Assembly (NCBI GenBank): GCA_035573855.1
Contig: DATLZU010000025.1
Location: 1-61,214, forward strand
Length of the DNA: 61,214 bases
From: DATLZU01 sp035573855
GTDB taxonomy: Bacteria; Nitrospirota; Nitrospiria; Nitrospirales; Nitrospiraceae
Reading direction: 5' to 3'
A program made the translations under genes and the position numbers. Positions within the stretch are counted from its first letter, which is position 1. Each line of letters begins with the position of its first letter. Positions 1-8,487 of the stretch are shown piece by piece. Under the pieces are notes generated by a model that did no database searches, was not told where the DNA came from, and worked only from the letters and a program-made list of their open reading frames with translations.

Positions 1-2392
1 TGGCAAGTTGCGCCAGCGGCACCTGGATACCCGCCGGCGTCGTCACGAGGACCCGCTTGAGCTTCTCTGGATCGTCGCGCAGCTCCCGCAGGTACCGGAC
101 GTTGATCGGGTACCGCTCGCGCCCCTCGATCGTCGTCGCGATGTTCTCGCCGCCGATCGCGGACTCGATGATGCGCCCAACGTCCATCACCTTGAGGCCG
201 TAGCGCGCGATCTCGTCCCGGTTGATCTCGAAGTCGAGAAAATAGCCGCCGGTAGCGCGCTCGGCGTAGACGCTCCGCGTGCCCGGGACGTCTTTCAAGA
301 CCATCTCCAGGTGTTCGCCGATGCGTTCGATCTCCCTCAAGTCCGAGCCGAAGATCTTGATGCCGACCGGCGTGCGGATGCCGGTCGTCAGCATATCCAC
401 CCGATTCTTGATCGGCATCGTCCACGCGTTGGTCACCCCCGGAAACTTGAGCGCCCGGTCCATTTCGTCCACCAGCCCTTCGTGGGTCAGGCCGGGCCGC
501 CATTGGTCCTTCGGTTTCAGTTGGACGACCACCTCCATCATGCTGAACGGCGCCGGATCGGTGGATGTCTCGGCCCGTCCGGCTTTGCCGAAGACCCGCT
601 CCACCTCGGGGAATGCACGCAGCTTGCGATCCATGATCTGCAGCAGGCGACCGGCCTCGGTGACCGAGAGGCCCGGCAACGTCGTCGGCATGTAGAGGAT
701 CGTACCCTCGTACAGCGGCGGCATGAACTCGGAGCCGAGTCGCTGAAACGCGGGAACAGCCGAAGCCAGCAAGGCCACGGCCAGCACCATCACCAGCACC
801 CGGTGTCGCAGGCAGCCGCGCAGCACCGGCCCGTAGATCCGCTGCAGCAGCCGGCTCACCGGATGGCGCCGCTCGGGAAGGATCCGGCCCCGCATGGCGC
901 CCGGCAGCACCGCCGGCACGAAGGTGATGGCGAGAGCCGCACAGGCCGCGATGGCGAGATTGTTGGTCCAAGCCAGCGGCCGGAACAGCCGGCCCTCCTG
1001 CTCCTGCAGCGTGAAGATCGGGATGAAGGAAATGGCGATCACCAACACCGACGCGAAGGTCGCCGGCCCGACTTCTTTGGCCGAGTCAATCAAGACTTGC
1101 AAGCGGTCTCCCGGCCTTCCGGCCCGCTCCCATTCTTCGAGTCGCTTGTGGGCGTTGTCCACCATGATGATCGCGGCGTCCACCATGTCGCCGATCGCCA
1201 CGATGATCCCGCCCAACGACATGATGTGCACGCCAATGTTCAGCAGGTACATCGGCACGAACGCAATCAGCACGGCCAGCGGCAAGGTCAGGATCGGCAA
1301 GGCGGCCGACCGGATGTGCAACAGGAACAGCGCGATCAGCACACTCGTGACGATCAGTTCTTCCGCCAGGCTTTCGTAGGCCGTGGCGATGGATTCGTCG
1401 ATCAGCCCGCTCCGATCGTAGACGGTCACAACCTTGACCCCCTTGGGGAACGACGGTTCCAGCTCCTTAAGCTTCGCCTTGACGCGCTGGATGACCGTGA
1501 GCGCGTTCTCCCCAAAGCGCATGACAACGATCCCGCCGGCGACCTCCCCCTGCCCGTCCAGCTCGGCCAGCCCGCGCCGCATGTCCGGGCCCAGGCGGAC
1601 CGTTGCGACGTCGCGGAGCAGGATGGGCGTGCCGTTCTCGTTCACGCCGACCGCGATCTTCTCGATATCCTCAACCGACTTGAGATAGCCCCGCCCGCGA
1701 ATCATGTACTCGATTCCCGAGAACTCCACGACGCGGCCGCCCACGTCGTTGTTGCTTTCCCGAATCGTCTCGATGATCGCCGGAATGGACAGCCGGTAGG
1801 CGAGCACCTTGGTCGGATCTAGGTTCACCTGGTACTGCCGGACGAAGCCGCCGATGCTCGCCACCTCGGCGACGCCCTCGACGCTCCGCAACCAGTAACG
1901 CAGATACCAATCTTGGAAGCTGCGGAGCGAGGCCAGGTCGTGCTGACCCGACTCGTCCACGAGCGCGTACTGGAACACCCAACCGACGCCGGTCGCGTCG
2001 GGACCGAGTTGCGGCACCACCCCTTCGGGCAGGCGTCCTGCGAGCTGGCTCAGATATTCCAACACGCGGGACCGCGCCCAGTAGATGTCCGTGCCGTCCT
2101 TAAAGAGCACATACACATAGGAAAACCCGAAGTCAGAAAGCCCGCGGACCACTGTGACCTTCGGCGCGGACAGCAAGGCGGTCACGATCGGATAGGTGAC
2201 CTGGTCCTCCACCAGATCCGGCGAGCGGCCCGGCCACGTCGTATAGACAATGACCTGGGTATCGGACAGATCCGGCAAGGCATCCACCGGCGTCTGCCGC
2301 ACGGCCCACAGCCCGGCTGTGGCGGCGGAAAACACCAGTAGCAGGACGAAGAACCGGTTCCTGGCACTGAAGTCGATGATATGTTCAACCAT
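1..2392 (-). CDS. cusA: CusA heavy-metal RND efflux pump, C-terminus cut by window edge
   Basis: Inner-membrane proton-driven RND pump that would export Cu(I)/Ag(I) through the CusB adaptor and an outer-membrane channel. The minus strand reads about 797 codons from ATG at 2392 to the window edge, of roughly 1,050 usual for the family. The N-terminus (MVEHIIDFSARNRF) is typical of HME-RND pumps. Three methionines sit in the contexts of the known CusA metal triad (E. coli M573, M623, M672): LYMPTTLPG, PFSMMEVVV and RVDMLTTGI. That favours monovalent copper/silver over the zinc/cobalt CzcA branch. It is the last gene of the 118-aa gene-cusC-cusB-cusA operon seen here. The Shine-Dalgarno before its ATG is weak and a hairpin lies in the gap to cusB. 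Confidence 0.93.
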   Translation of the reverse strand, partial: MVEHIIDFSARNRFFVLLLVFSAATAGLWAVRQTPVDALPDLSDTQVIVYTTWPGRSPDLVEDQVTYPIVTALLSAPKVTVVRGLSDFGFSYVYVLFKDGTDIYWARSRVLEYLSQLAGRLPEGVVPQLGPDATGVGWVFQYALVDESGQHDLASLRSFQDWYLRYWLRSVEGVAEVASIGGFVRQYQVNLDPTKVLAYRLSIPAIIETIRESNNDVGGRVVEFSGIEYMIRGRGYLKSVEDIEKIAVGVNENGTPILLRDVATVRLGPDMRRGLAELDGQGEVAGGIVVMRFGENALTVIQRVKAKLKELEPSFPKGVKVVTVYDRSGLIDESIATAYESLAEELIVTSVLIALFLLHIRSAALPILTLPLAVLIAFVPMYLLNIGVHIMSLGGIIVAIGDMVDAAIIMVDNAHKRLEEWERAGRPGDRLQVLIDSAKEVGPATFASVLVIAISFIPIFTLQEQEGRLFRPLAWTNNLAIAACAALAITFVPAVLPGAMRGRILPERRHPVSRLLQRIYGPVLRGCLRHRVLVMVLAVALLASAVPAFQRLGSEFMPPLYEGTILYMPTTLPGLSVTEAGRLLQIMDRKLRAFPEVERVFGKAGRAETSTDPAPFSMMEVVVQLKPKDQWRPGLTHEGLVDEMDRALKFPGVTNAWTMPIKNRVDMLTTGIRTPVGIKIFGSDLREIERIGEHLEMVLKDVPGTRSVYAERATGGYFLDFEINRDEIARYGLKVMDVGRIIESAIGGENIATTIEGRERYPINVRYLRELRDDPEKLKRVLVTTPAGIQVPLAQLA

Positions 2393-2410
2393 GCCTGAAC
2401 CCGTCTCTCA

Positions 2411-2434
2411 TATCTCGCAAGGCGGGGCGAGATA
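2411..2434 (-). other. Intercistronic stem-loop between cusB and cusA
   Basis: TATCTCGC and GCGAGATA form a perfect 8-bp inverted repeat around an 8-base loop, within the 60-base gap between the cusB stop and the cusA start. No U-run follows, so it does not look like an intrinsic terminator. It may set relative expression or mRNA stability of adaptor and pump (inference). Confidence 0.45.
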
Positions 2435-2452
2435 CGCTTCACCAGTGACGCT

Positions 2453-3676
2453 TCACGGTTTACTCATTCCCATCCCCCCCATGCTCTCCACCGCCGCCTT
2501 CAATCGGCTTTCGCTATCAATCAGGAAATTCGCCGAGGTGACGACGTGTTCCCCTTCCTTGAGACCCTTGACCACTTCGTAGTAGGAATCGGCCTTCACC
2601 CCGGTTCTGATCACGCGCGGCTCCAGCCGCCCGCCGCCGTGATGGATGAACACCAGTTGCTTCTGACCGGACTCGATCACCGCATCCTGCGGGATCGCCA
2701 AGCGGGTCCCTAAGTCGACCTTCAACTCCACGTTGGTGTACATATCCGGCTTAAGCTTCTCCTCGGGATTGTCCAGCTCGAAGCGCACCTTCGCCGTGCG
2801 GGTCTTGGGATCGAGCGTAGGGTAGACAAAGCCGACGCGGCCGGTCAGCACCGTCCCGGGTTCATAGGAGAGCGAGACCGAGGCCTTCTGACCCACTTGC
2901 ACGAACGCCAATTCGTATTCGTAGATGTCCGCAATGACCCACACATGAGACAGATCAGCGATGGTATACAGTTCCTGGCCCGGATCCACGTGGGCTCCAG
3001 CCAGGGCCTCTTTCCGAATGACCGTACCGGTGATCGGGGAATGAATCGGGAGGGTCTTGAGCACCTTGCCAGTTCGCTCCAGCTCCCGGATGTGGTCCTC
3101 GGTGATGTCCCAAAGCTGGAATCGCCGACGAGCCGCTTCCAACAGTTCCCGGGCGCCGCGCGACACCTCGGGAAACTCGCTCTTCCCCAACTCCTGATAG
3201 CTGCGGAGGGCCAGCAAATATTCCTCCTGTGTGGCCACAAGATCGGGGCTGTAGATCGTAAACAGGACCTGGCCGCGCTTGACATGGTCGCCGAGCGCGC
3301 TGACCATGAGCGTTTCGATCCATCCGTGAAACTTGATCGTCACCTTGGCAAGCCGCCGCTCGTCGACCGCGACCCGTCCCACTGTGCGGATGACCTTCTC
3401 CAGCGGACGATGCGCCACTGCCTCATATTTCACCCCAATTGTCTGCAGCCGCTCCGGCGCTATCGTCACGGTGCCGGCTTCCGGCGTGAGGGACGCGGCG
3501 TCAGGCATCACGGGCGTGGCCTCTTCACGAGGCATGTTCATCCCCGGCATGTCGGCCATCGTGTCTTGCCGCGAGTCGGCCGGCGGCAACACCACCCGCC
3601 GGCTTGTCAGCCACAAGGCCGCCACCGCGCCGATGGCTACAAGGAACGCCAGACTGATCACTGCTCCTCGCGTCAT
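2453..3676 (-). CDS. cusB: CusB-type periplasmic adaptor of RND efflux
   Basis: Membrane-fusion adaptor joining CusA to the outer-membrane channel and, in the Cus family, passing Cu(I)/Ag(I) to the pump. 407 aa. An N-terminal membrane anchor (about residues 5-24) is followed by a methionine-rich stretch MADMPGMNM (40-48) and the C-terminus is again Met-rich (MGGMGM), as expected for metal capture. The middle has the barrel-sandwich/lipoyl pattern (GQVLFTIYSPDLVATQ; HSPITGTVIRKEALAG) and a long coiled-coil hairpin. A GGGAAGGGA ribosome site precedes ATG 3676. The start overlaps the cusC stop by 4 bases (ATGA), indicating translational coupling. Confidence 0.93.
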   Translation of the reverse strand: MTRGAVISLAFLVAIGAVAALWLTSRRVVLPPADSRQDTMADMPGMNMPREEATPVMPDAASLTPEAGTVTIAPERLQTIGVKYEAVAHRPLEKVIRTVGRVAVDERRLAKVTIKFHGWIETLMVSALGDHVKRGQVLFTIYSPDLVATQEEYLLALRSYQELGKSEFPEVSRGARELLEAARRRFQLWDITEDHIRELERTGKVLKTLPIHSPITGTVIRKEALAGAHVDPGQELYTIADLSHVWVIADIYEYELAFVQVGQKASVSLSYEPGTVLTGRVGFVYPTLDPKTRTAKVRFELDNPEEKLKPDMYTNVELKVDLGTRLAIPQDAVIESGQKQLVFIHHGGGRLEPRVIRTGVKADSYYEVVKGLKEGEHVVTSANFLIDSESRLKAAVESMGGMGMSKP

Positions 3677-4983
3677 GGTTTGTCCCTTCCCCGTTGTGTG
3701 TCGGCGGAAAACGGACGACGGGTAGCGGCTAACGATCCGCCCGTTAACGCTTCCAACCTCGCCACGGCCTGCTCATGCGCCACCATCTCGCCGTGGAGCT
3801 CCAACTGATTCTCCTGCAGGGTCAACAGACTGTTGAGCAACGTGAGGAAATCGACTTTGCCGACGGCATACCCAGCCTGGGCCGCCTGAAGCGCCAGCGT
3901 GGACTGCGGGATGATCGCGTCGCGAAGGATCGTGATCAGCCGCTCCGCACGCTGGGTCTGCACAAACGCATCCTTGACTTGAAACAGGATGTCCTGCCGG
4001 GCGGCGGCGAGATCTTCGCGCGCGCCAGCTAGCCTCGCCAGGGCTTCCCTGACCCCTTGCCGCTGCTTTGTTTCATAGAACAGCGGGATCCTGATCCCTA
4101 GGAGCACCTGGTAGCCGTTGTCGTTGATCAGATCGTTCCGCAACCCCAGCGCGGTCACATCGAAATCCGGGTAATATTGCCGGCGGGCGAGTGAGACCGT
4201 CTGTTCGCTCCGCTCGATGCTCTTCGCCGACGCGAGGAGAACCGGTGAAAACTGTTCAGCCAACCGATTGAGTTCCGGCAAGGAGATGGTCAGGAGCGGG
4301 ACCTGAAGCTCCTCCGGCGTCCCGAGCGGATCAGCGGGCGGACGGTTCAGAAGCCGGTTGATCGCCGCATGGAGACTCTCTTTCCGCTGCTCCAGCACGG
4401 CGAGCCGGTCGAGAACGCGCGAGATTTCGACTTGCGCCCGGAAGACGTCCTGCTGGGCAGCTTGACCGACGCTGTAGCGGGCCTTCGCGGTTTTCTCGAA
4501 TTGGATCAGGAGCGCCTTGTTCCGCTCCACGATCTCCATGCTCTTGTGGACGAAGTGCAGGGCATAGTAGGCCTCCTTCAGCGCGGCGATCACACGGAGG
4601 CGGGTCGCGAGATATTCCTGCTCCAGGCGCTCGGCTTCGCGCCGGGCGATCTCGCCCCTGAGCGTCAACTTGCCGGGGAACGGGATCTCCTGTCCGAATC
4701 CATATAGGGCGCCCTGGACGACGGGCGGCACCATTGGCATCCGCTGATAGCCGAACTGCAGCGTCGGATCGGGAAGCGTTTGCGCCTGCGGGACAACCGC
4801 TTTCGCGGCTTCCCATCGCTCCCGCGCCGCCTTGATCTCCGGATTTCGTTCCGTTACCTCCGCCAGAAGGCCGTCCAAGGACAGCCTCGTTTCTTGCGTC
4901 GCAGAGGCAACCGAGAGCACCGGCCCCAGAAAGATCGCCGCCACCGCCGCCATGTGTACTAAGACCGTCATGAAGCGGATCAT
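3673..4983 (-). CDS. cusC: TolC/CusC-family outer-membrane efflux channel
   Basis: Outer-membrane trimeric channel component of the tripartite efflux system. From ATG 4983 it is 436 aa, with a signal peptide of about 26 residues ending near SVASA. Two OEP repeats follow, with the usual alternation of coiled-coil helices and strands. ATG 4983 is chosen because GGAGG lies 6 bases upstream; the ATG at 4989 abuts the same GGAGG with no spacer and is less likely. The open frame continues to 5052 without a better start. The 3' end overlaps cusB by 4 bases. CusC and CzcC cannot be separated by eye; the CusA-like methionines of the pump favour a copper/silver role. Confidence 0.9.
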   Translation of the reverse strand: MIRFMTVLVHMAAVAAIFLGPVLSVASATQETRLSLDGLLAEVTERNPEIKAARERWEAAKAVVPQAQTLPDPTLQFGYQRMPMVPPVVQGALYGFGQEIPFPGKLTLRGEIARREAERLEQEYLATRLRVIAALKEAYYALHFVHKSMEIVERNKALLIQFEKTAKARYSVGQAAQQDVFRAQVEISRVLDRLAVLEQRKESLHAAINRLLNRPPADPLGTPEELQVPLLTISLPELNRLAEQFSPVLLASAKSIERSEQTVSLARRQYYPDFDVTALGLRNDLINDNGYQVLLGIRIPLFYETKQRQGVREALARLAGAREDLAAARQDILFQVKDAFVQTQRAERLITILRDAIIPQSTLALQAAQAGYAVGKVDFLTLLNSLLTLQENQLELHGEMVAHEQAVARLEALTGGSLAATRRPFSADTQRGRDKP

Positions 4984-5070
4984 GGTCATCCTCCACCAAA
5001 GAAAAGGACCGCACAGCCGTTGACCGACTCGGTCAACGGCCCATTGGCGCATCCACTTCTCAGGAAAAGA

Positions 5071-5427
5071 TCACAGGCGCAGTACGGCGCGCAACTGGAG
5101 ACAGGGCAGAGGATCAACTGGAGACTGGGCGATCAGGCGGATACAGTAAGATGCCAGCGTCGGATGACAGACCGAGGACGTCATGCCGGCGGGACAGCGC
5201 CTGTGCGCGTCATCGTCCGGGTCGAGGGCTTTGGCGGATTCCACGGAGAGGGTCTTGAAGACGTCGCAAAACTGGGGCATCGGCTGCTGCTCCGGTGTCG
5301 AACACCCTTTGACCATCATCGCGGCCGAGTCTCCGAAGAGCGGCAAAAGGCAGGCGTAAGCGTTGAAGCTGAAACCCACGAAGAGGAGGATCAAGAGGCT
5401 GTTGAGGAGGATACCAACGCGAAACAT
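5071..5427 (-). CDS. Small exported Cys-containing protein leading the cus operon
   Basis: 118 aa, not a family I can name. A hydrophobic N-terminal segment (about residues 5-22, ending FNAYAC) looks like a signal peptide or lipoprotein leader, with Cys directly after AYA. The mature part contains further cysteines (VKGCSTPE, QFCDVF, RRCPAG, SVCHP, SYC) and a Met pair. ATG 5427 follows AGGA at 8 bases. It is co-directional with and just upstream of cusC and behind the operon promoter, so a periplasmic copper-binding or sensing role is reasonable but is inference. A longer frame to 5676 exists but its first 83 codons overlap a universal stress protein gene and are not convincing. Confidence 0.7.
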   Translation of the reverse strand: MFRVGILLNSLLILLFVGFSFNAYACLLPLFGDSAAMMVKGCSTPEQQPMPQFCDVFKTLSVESAKALDPDDDAHRRCPAGMTSSVCHPTLASYCIRLIAQSPVDPLPCLQLRAVLRL

Positions 5428-5448
5428 CGGCGAGTTCCTATTCAACAG

Positions 5449-5490
5449 TCCATAGCTGACAGCGAAGAGCCAGCAGCCAGTGATTCCAGG
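5449..5490. repeat. AGC-rich intergenic repeat, copy 1
   Basis: A run of short variants of the word agcNatcagc (for example atagctgacagcgaagagccagcagcc). Similar runs occur at 18945-18990, 20966-21006 and 54187-54326, all between operons. It lies between the cus promoter and the first gene of that operon. Confidence 0.5.
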
Positions 5491-5514
5491 CTCCTCGCTA
5501 GTCTTAATATATAA

Positions 5515-5543
5515 ACCATACGCTCCGGTTCCTTCCCGGTCAA
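5515..5543 (-). promoter_or_regulatory. Predicted sigma70 promoter of the cus operon
   Basis: On the minus strand TTGACC, a 17-base spacer and TATGGT read toward the 118-aa gene. The -10 element ends about 88 bases before ATG 5427. An AT-rich stretch (TTTATATATTAAG) follows, offering an alternative -10. Predicted by eye from consensus match only. Confidence 0.5.
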
Positions 5544-5578
5544 TGCGCCGGCGCCCCGGTTCCCACACGTCAGACGCC

Positions 5579-6442
5579 CTATCGGACGACAAGCACCGAG
5601 CAAGAACTGTGTTGCACCACTTTGGTTGAGACGCTGCCGAGCAGAAACCGCGCGATGGCGCCCAAGCCTTTGGCACCGGTGACGATCAGATCGGCCTTCT
5701 TCCGCGACGCGACCTTCATAATTTCCTCGGCCGGCTTGCCGAGCCGCAACACTTCATCAACCCGATAGCCGGCCTTGACCAGTTTCTCCGCGCACCGCTC
5801 GACGACTTGCTTGCCCGCCTCCTTCAGCTCAGGATACTTCAGAAACGGCATCACGTGCACGATCGACACGAGGATCGGCTCAGCCACCCCCGCCGGCACG
5901 CCTGCGTCCGCCCGGAGCTTATCCGTCAGAAACCGTACCGCCTTCCCGGACGACGGAGATCCATCGGCCGCGAAGACGATGTGGCGAACTGGCCGCGCCT
6001 CCTCCTTCACCACGAGTACGGAGCACGGGGCGTGTAACGCCACCTGCGTGGACACGCTGCCGAGCATAAACCGATCGAGCGCGTCTAATCCTCGGCTGCC
6101 GACGACGACCAGCCCATCGCGCTTGGGGGACTGGTTGAGAATTGTCGCGGCGACGCTCCCTTTTCGGCTCACGACCCTTCCCTTCAGGCCGTGCGACGAG
6201 AACAGTGCGCGGGTCTCCTCAACCGTCTTTTTCGCCCGGGTTTCCAACCGCTTGACCTCTTCCTGGATAAACCGCTCGTTGCCAGCGATCACAGGTTGCA
6301 CCACGAAGGGCGCGCGCAGCGCCGCCACGTCCATCACGTGCAACGCGGTCACCCGAGGCGGCGACACAAACGGCATCCGCGCGATCCACTCCGTCGCCCA
6401 CCGACCGTACTTGGACCCGTCGACTGCGAGCAAGATGTTCAT
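5579..6442 (-). CDS. Tandem universal stress protein
   Basis: 287 aa with two UspA domains. Each half starts with an ATP-loop strand (ILLAVDGS; IVFAADGSPSSG) and ends with the nucleotide-binding motif G-x2-G-x9-G-S/T (GSRGLDALDRFMLGS; GAKGLGAIARFLLGS). These are cytoplasmic ATP-binding proteins tied to energy limitation, hypoxia and persistence. ATG 6442 is preferred over 6451 because AAAGG lies about 9 bases upstream of it, while it touches the earlier ATG. It is the last gene of the run that starts with the hydrogenase, 19 bases after the PfkB kinase. Confidence 0.93.
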   Translation of the reverse strand: MNILLAVDGSKYGRWATEWIARMPFVSPPRVTALHVMDVAALRAPFVVQPVIAGNERFIQEEVKRLETRAKKTVEETRALFSSHGLKGRVVSRKGSVAATILNQSPKRDGLVVVGSRGLDALDRFMLGSVSTQVALHAPCSVLVVKEEARPVRHIVFAADGSPSSGKAVRFLTDKLRADAGVPAGVAEPILVSIVHVMPFLKYPELKEAGKQVVERCAEKLVKAGYRVDEVLRLGKPAEEIMKVASRKKADLIVTGAKGLGAIARFLLGSVSTKVVQHSSCSVLVVR

Positions 6443-6461
6443 CGTCACCATCCTTTCTCAG

Positions 6462-7421
6462 TCAGCATAAGCCTCTCGCCCCTCGTCTTCCGTCCAGCAC
6501 TTGAATTTTGGTCCGCGGCAGCAGCCGCTGCACATCCTTCAGCCGGCACAGTTGGTTGCCCGGGGCGAGGGTGGCCGCTGTGCCGGCAGCCGTGGCGAAA
6601 CGGACGCATTCCTCCAAGTCTTTGCCGCCTGCGTGCTTGAACACAAAGCCCGCCACGGTCGAATCCCCGGCACCGACCGTGCTGCGAACCGTCACGGCTG
6701 GAGGCACGGCCCGGTATCGCTCGGCACCGCTGGCCGCCAGCAACCCACGACGTCCTTGCGAAACCAGCACGATCCGCACCCCCGCCCGATTCAGCGCCCG
6801 CGCCGCATCCCATACCGCCCCTTCGGTCCGTAACGGCCGTCCGGTCAGCCGACGCAGCTCATTCAAGTTGGGTTTGATGGCGAACGGTCGGGCCTTAAGA
6901 CCGGCCTTGAAACAGGGACCGTCGGCGTCCAGCACGGCTTTGGCACCCTGCCGTTGAACAAGCGCGATGATCTGCCGGTAGGCATCCCGCGGGACTCCGC
7001 GGGGCAGACTGCCGCCCAACACGACATAGGCCCCGCGCAGGTCCAACAAACCGAGATGCGTGAGAAACGCGCGCCATTCCTGCGGCGCGACGAGAGGACC
7101 CTTGGCATTGACCATGGTCTGCGTCCCGCGCCGCTTCGCGCAGACGATGACGTTGCGGCGGGTTTCCTGCGCGATCGGCGTGAAGTAACAGGTCACGCCC
7201 TCGCGTTTGAGCAGATCGACCATGAGCCGCCCGTTATGCCCGCCGATAAACCCCAGGGCGATGCTGTCGCCGCCCAGACGCCGGATGGCGCGCGACACGT
7301 CGATCCCTTTTCCTCCCGCATAGACGCATTCTCCCGTAGCGCGGTTGGTCTCGCCTATCCGCAGCTCTTCGACGTCGAGGAAATGGTCCAGCGCGGGGTT
7401 CAGGGTGATGGTGTAAATCAT
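6462..7421 (-). CDS. PfkB-family sugar-phosphate kinase (1-phosphofructokinase/PfkB-like)
   Basis: 319 aa, ribokinase/PfkB fold. The N-terminal signature AGGKGIDVSRAIRRLG lies at about residues 35-50, and the C-terminal anion-hole and catalytic motif TVGAGDSTVAG places the base Asp at 253. The opening MIYTITLNPALD is typical of the FruK/LacC/PfkB subgroup. It should phosphorylate fructose-1-phosphate, fructose-6-phosphate or a related sugar phosphate with ATP; the exact substrate cannot be read by eye. It starts 2 bases after the hypE stop, so it is probably co-transcribed with the hydrogenase maturation genes, and is followed by a universal stress protein. Confidence 0.9.
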   Translation of the reverse strand: MIYTITLNPALDHFLDVEELRIGETNRATGECVYAGGKGIDVSRAIRRLGGDSIALGFIGGHNGRLMVDLLKREGVTCYFTPIAQETRRNVIVCAKRRGTQTMVNAKGPLVAPQEWRAFLTHLGLLDLRGAYVVLGGSLPRGVPRDAYRQIIALVQRQGAKAVLDADGPCFKAGLKARPFAIKPNLNELRRLTGRPLRTEGAVWDAARALNRAGVRIVLVSQGRRGLLAASGAERYRAVPPAVTVRSTVGAGDSTVAGFVFKHAGGKDLEECVRFATAAGTAATLAPGNQLCRLKDVQRLLPRTKIQVLDGRRGARGLC

Positions 7422-7423
7422 CG

Positions 7424-8479
7424 TCAGCAGATCCTCGGCAATTGCTCGCCGGACAAGAGATCGAGGAACCGCTTGGTGCCGAGCACGGTCATCAAGACCA
7501 CGGCTCGTTCTTCTGAATCCATCACGCGGCCGATGATTGCGGCCCCCTGCGAGACCTCGTGCCGGCGCATGATGGTCAGCGCCTTGTACGCCTCCGACTC
7601 CGGAACGAAGGCAACAAACCGGCCTTCGTTGGCGACATACAGAGGATCAAGCCCCAACAGTTCACAGGCGCCGCGCACGGGTTCGCTCACCGGAATCGCT
7701 CTTTCATCGACCGCCATCGCGACCCGAGCAGCCGCGGCGATCTCGTTGAGCGCACTGGCCAGGCCGCCTCGGGTGAGGTCCCGCAGGCAATGCACTTCGA
7801 TCCCGCTCGAGAGGAGATCCTCGACTACGGTATGGACCGGAGCGGAATCGCTTCGAATGTCGCCGGCGAAGGCCAGCCCCTCCCGCACGCTCAAGACCGC
7901 CAGGCCGTGGCGACCGAGATCGCCACTGAGCAGAATGGCATCCCCGGACCGCACGCGCTGCGGAGCCACCGCCGCCTCCTGGAGCACGAGACCGACACCG
8001 GCGGTATTGATGAACATGCCGTCCCCTTTGCCGCGATCCACCACCTTGGTATCGCCGGTTACAACAGCCACGCCGGCTGCCTGTGCGGCCTCGGCCATCG
8101 AGGTCACCACCCGCATGAGTGTCTCAAGCGGCAGCCCTTCTTCCAGAATAAATCCCGCGCTCAGGTACAGGGGTTTGGCGCCGCACATGGCGAGATCGTT
8201 GACCGTGCCGTAGACGGCAAGCCTCCCGATGTCCCCGCCGGGGAAAAACAATGGTTGAACCACATAGGAATCCGTGGTGAACGCGAGTTGTCCCCCGTCC
8301 ACCGGCAACACAGCCCCGTCATGGAGCTGAGCCAGCCAGGCGTTGTCGAACGCCGGGAGAAACGTTTGCCGGATCAACTCCTGCATGAGACGTCCACCGC
8401 CGCCGTGCGCCAGCGCGATCGTCTGTTGCCTCAACGTCGGCAGCGGACAGGAGAGTTCAAGAGAGTGGTCGTCGCTCAT
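7424..8479 (-). CDS. hypE: HypE, thiocarboxamide dehydratase for NiFe cofactor cyanide
   Basis: Cytoplasmic AIR-synthase-like ATPase that dehydrates the carbamoyl group delivered by HypF to its own C-terminal cysteine, giving the CN ligands of the NiFe site. 351 aa, ending in the family's PRIC motif, so the acceptor Cys is present as the last residue. The N-terminus contains AHGGGGRLMQELI. Two starts are possible: GTG 8491, which overlaps the hypD stop as GTGA, and ATG 8479. I prefer 8479 because GAGGTGA sits 8 bases before it, whereas GTG 8491 lies inside that site. Confidence 0.95.
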   Translation of the reverse strand: MSDDHSLELSCPLPTLRQQTIALAHGGGGRLMQELIRQTFLPAFDNAWLAQLHDGAVLPVDGGQLAFTTDSYVVQPLFFPGGDIGRLAVYGTVNDLAMCGAKPLYLSAGFILEEGLPLETLMRVVTSMAEAAQAAGVAVVTGDTKVVDRGKGDGMFINTAGVGLVLQEAAVAPQRVRSGDAILLSGDLGRHGLAVLSVREGLAFAGDIRSDSAPVHTVVEDLLSSGIEVHCLRDLTRGGLASALNEIAAAARVAMAVDERAIPVSEPVRGACELLGLDPLYVANEGRFVAFVPESEAYKALTIMRRHEVSQGAAIIGRVMDSEERAVVLMTVLGTKRFLDLLSGEQLPRIC

Positions 8480-8487
8480 GGTCGGGC

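Noticed and set aside
8..1822. 604-codon open frame on the plus strand
   Set aside because: Antisense to cusA; protein is Asp/Arg/His-rich with no domain, a by-product of high GC.
6954..8213. 419-codon plus-strand frame
   Set aside because: Antisense to pfkB and hypE, both well supported.
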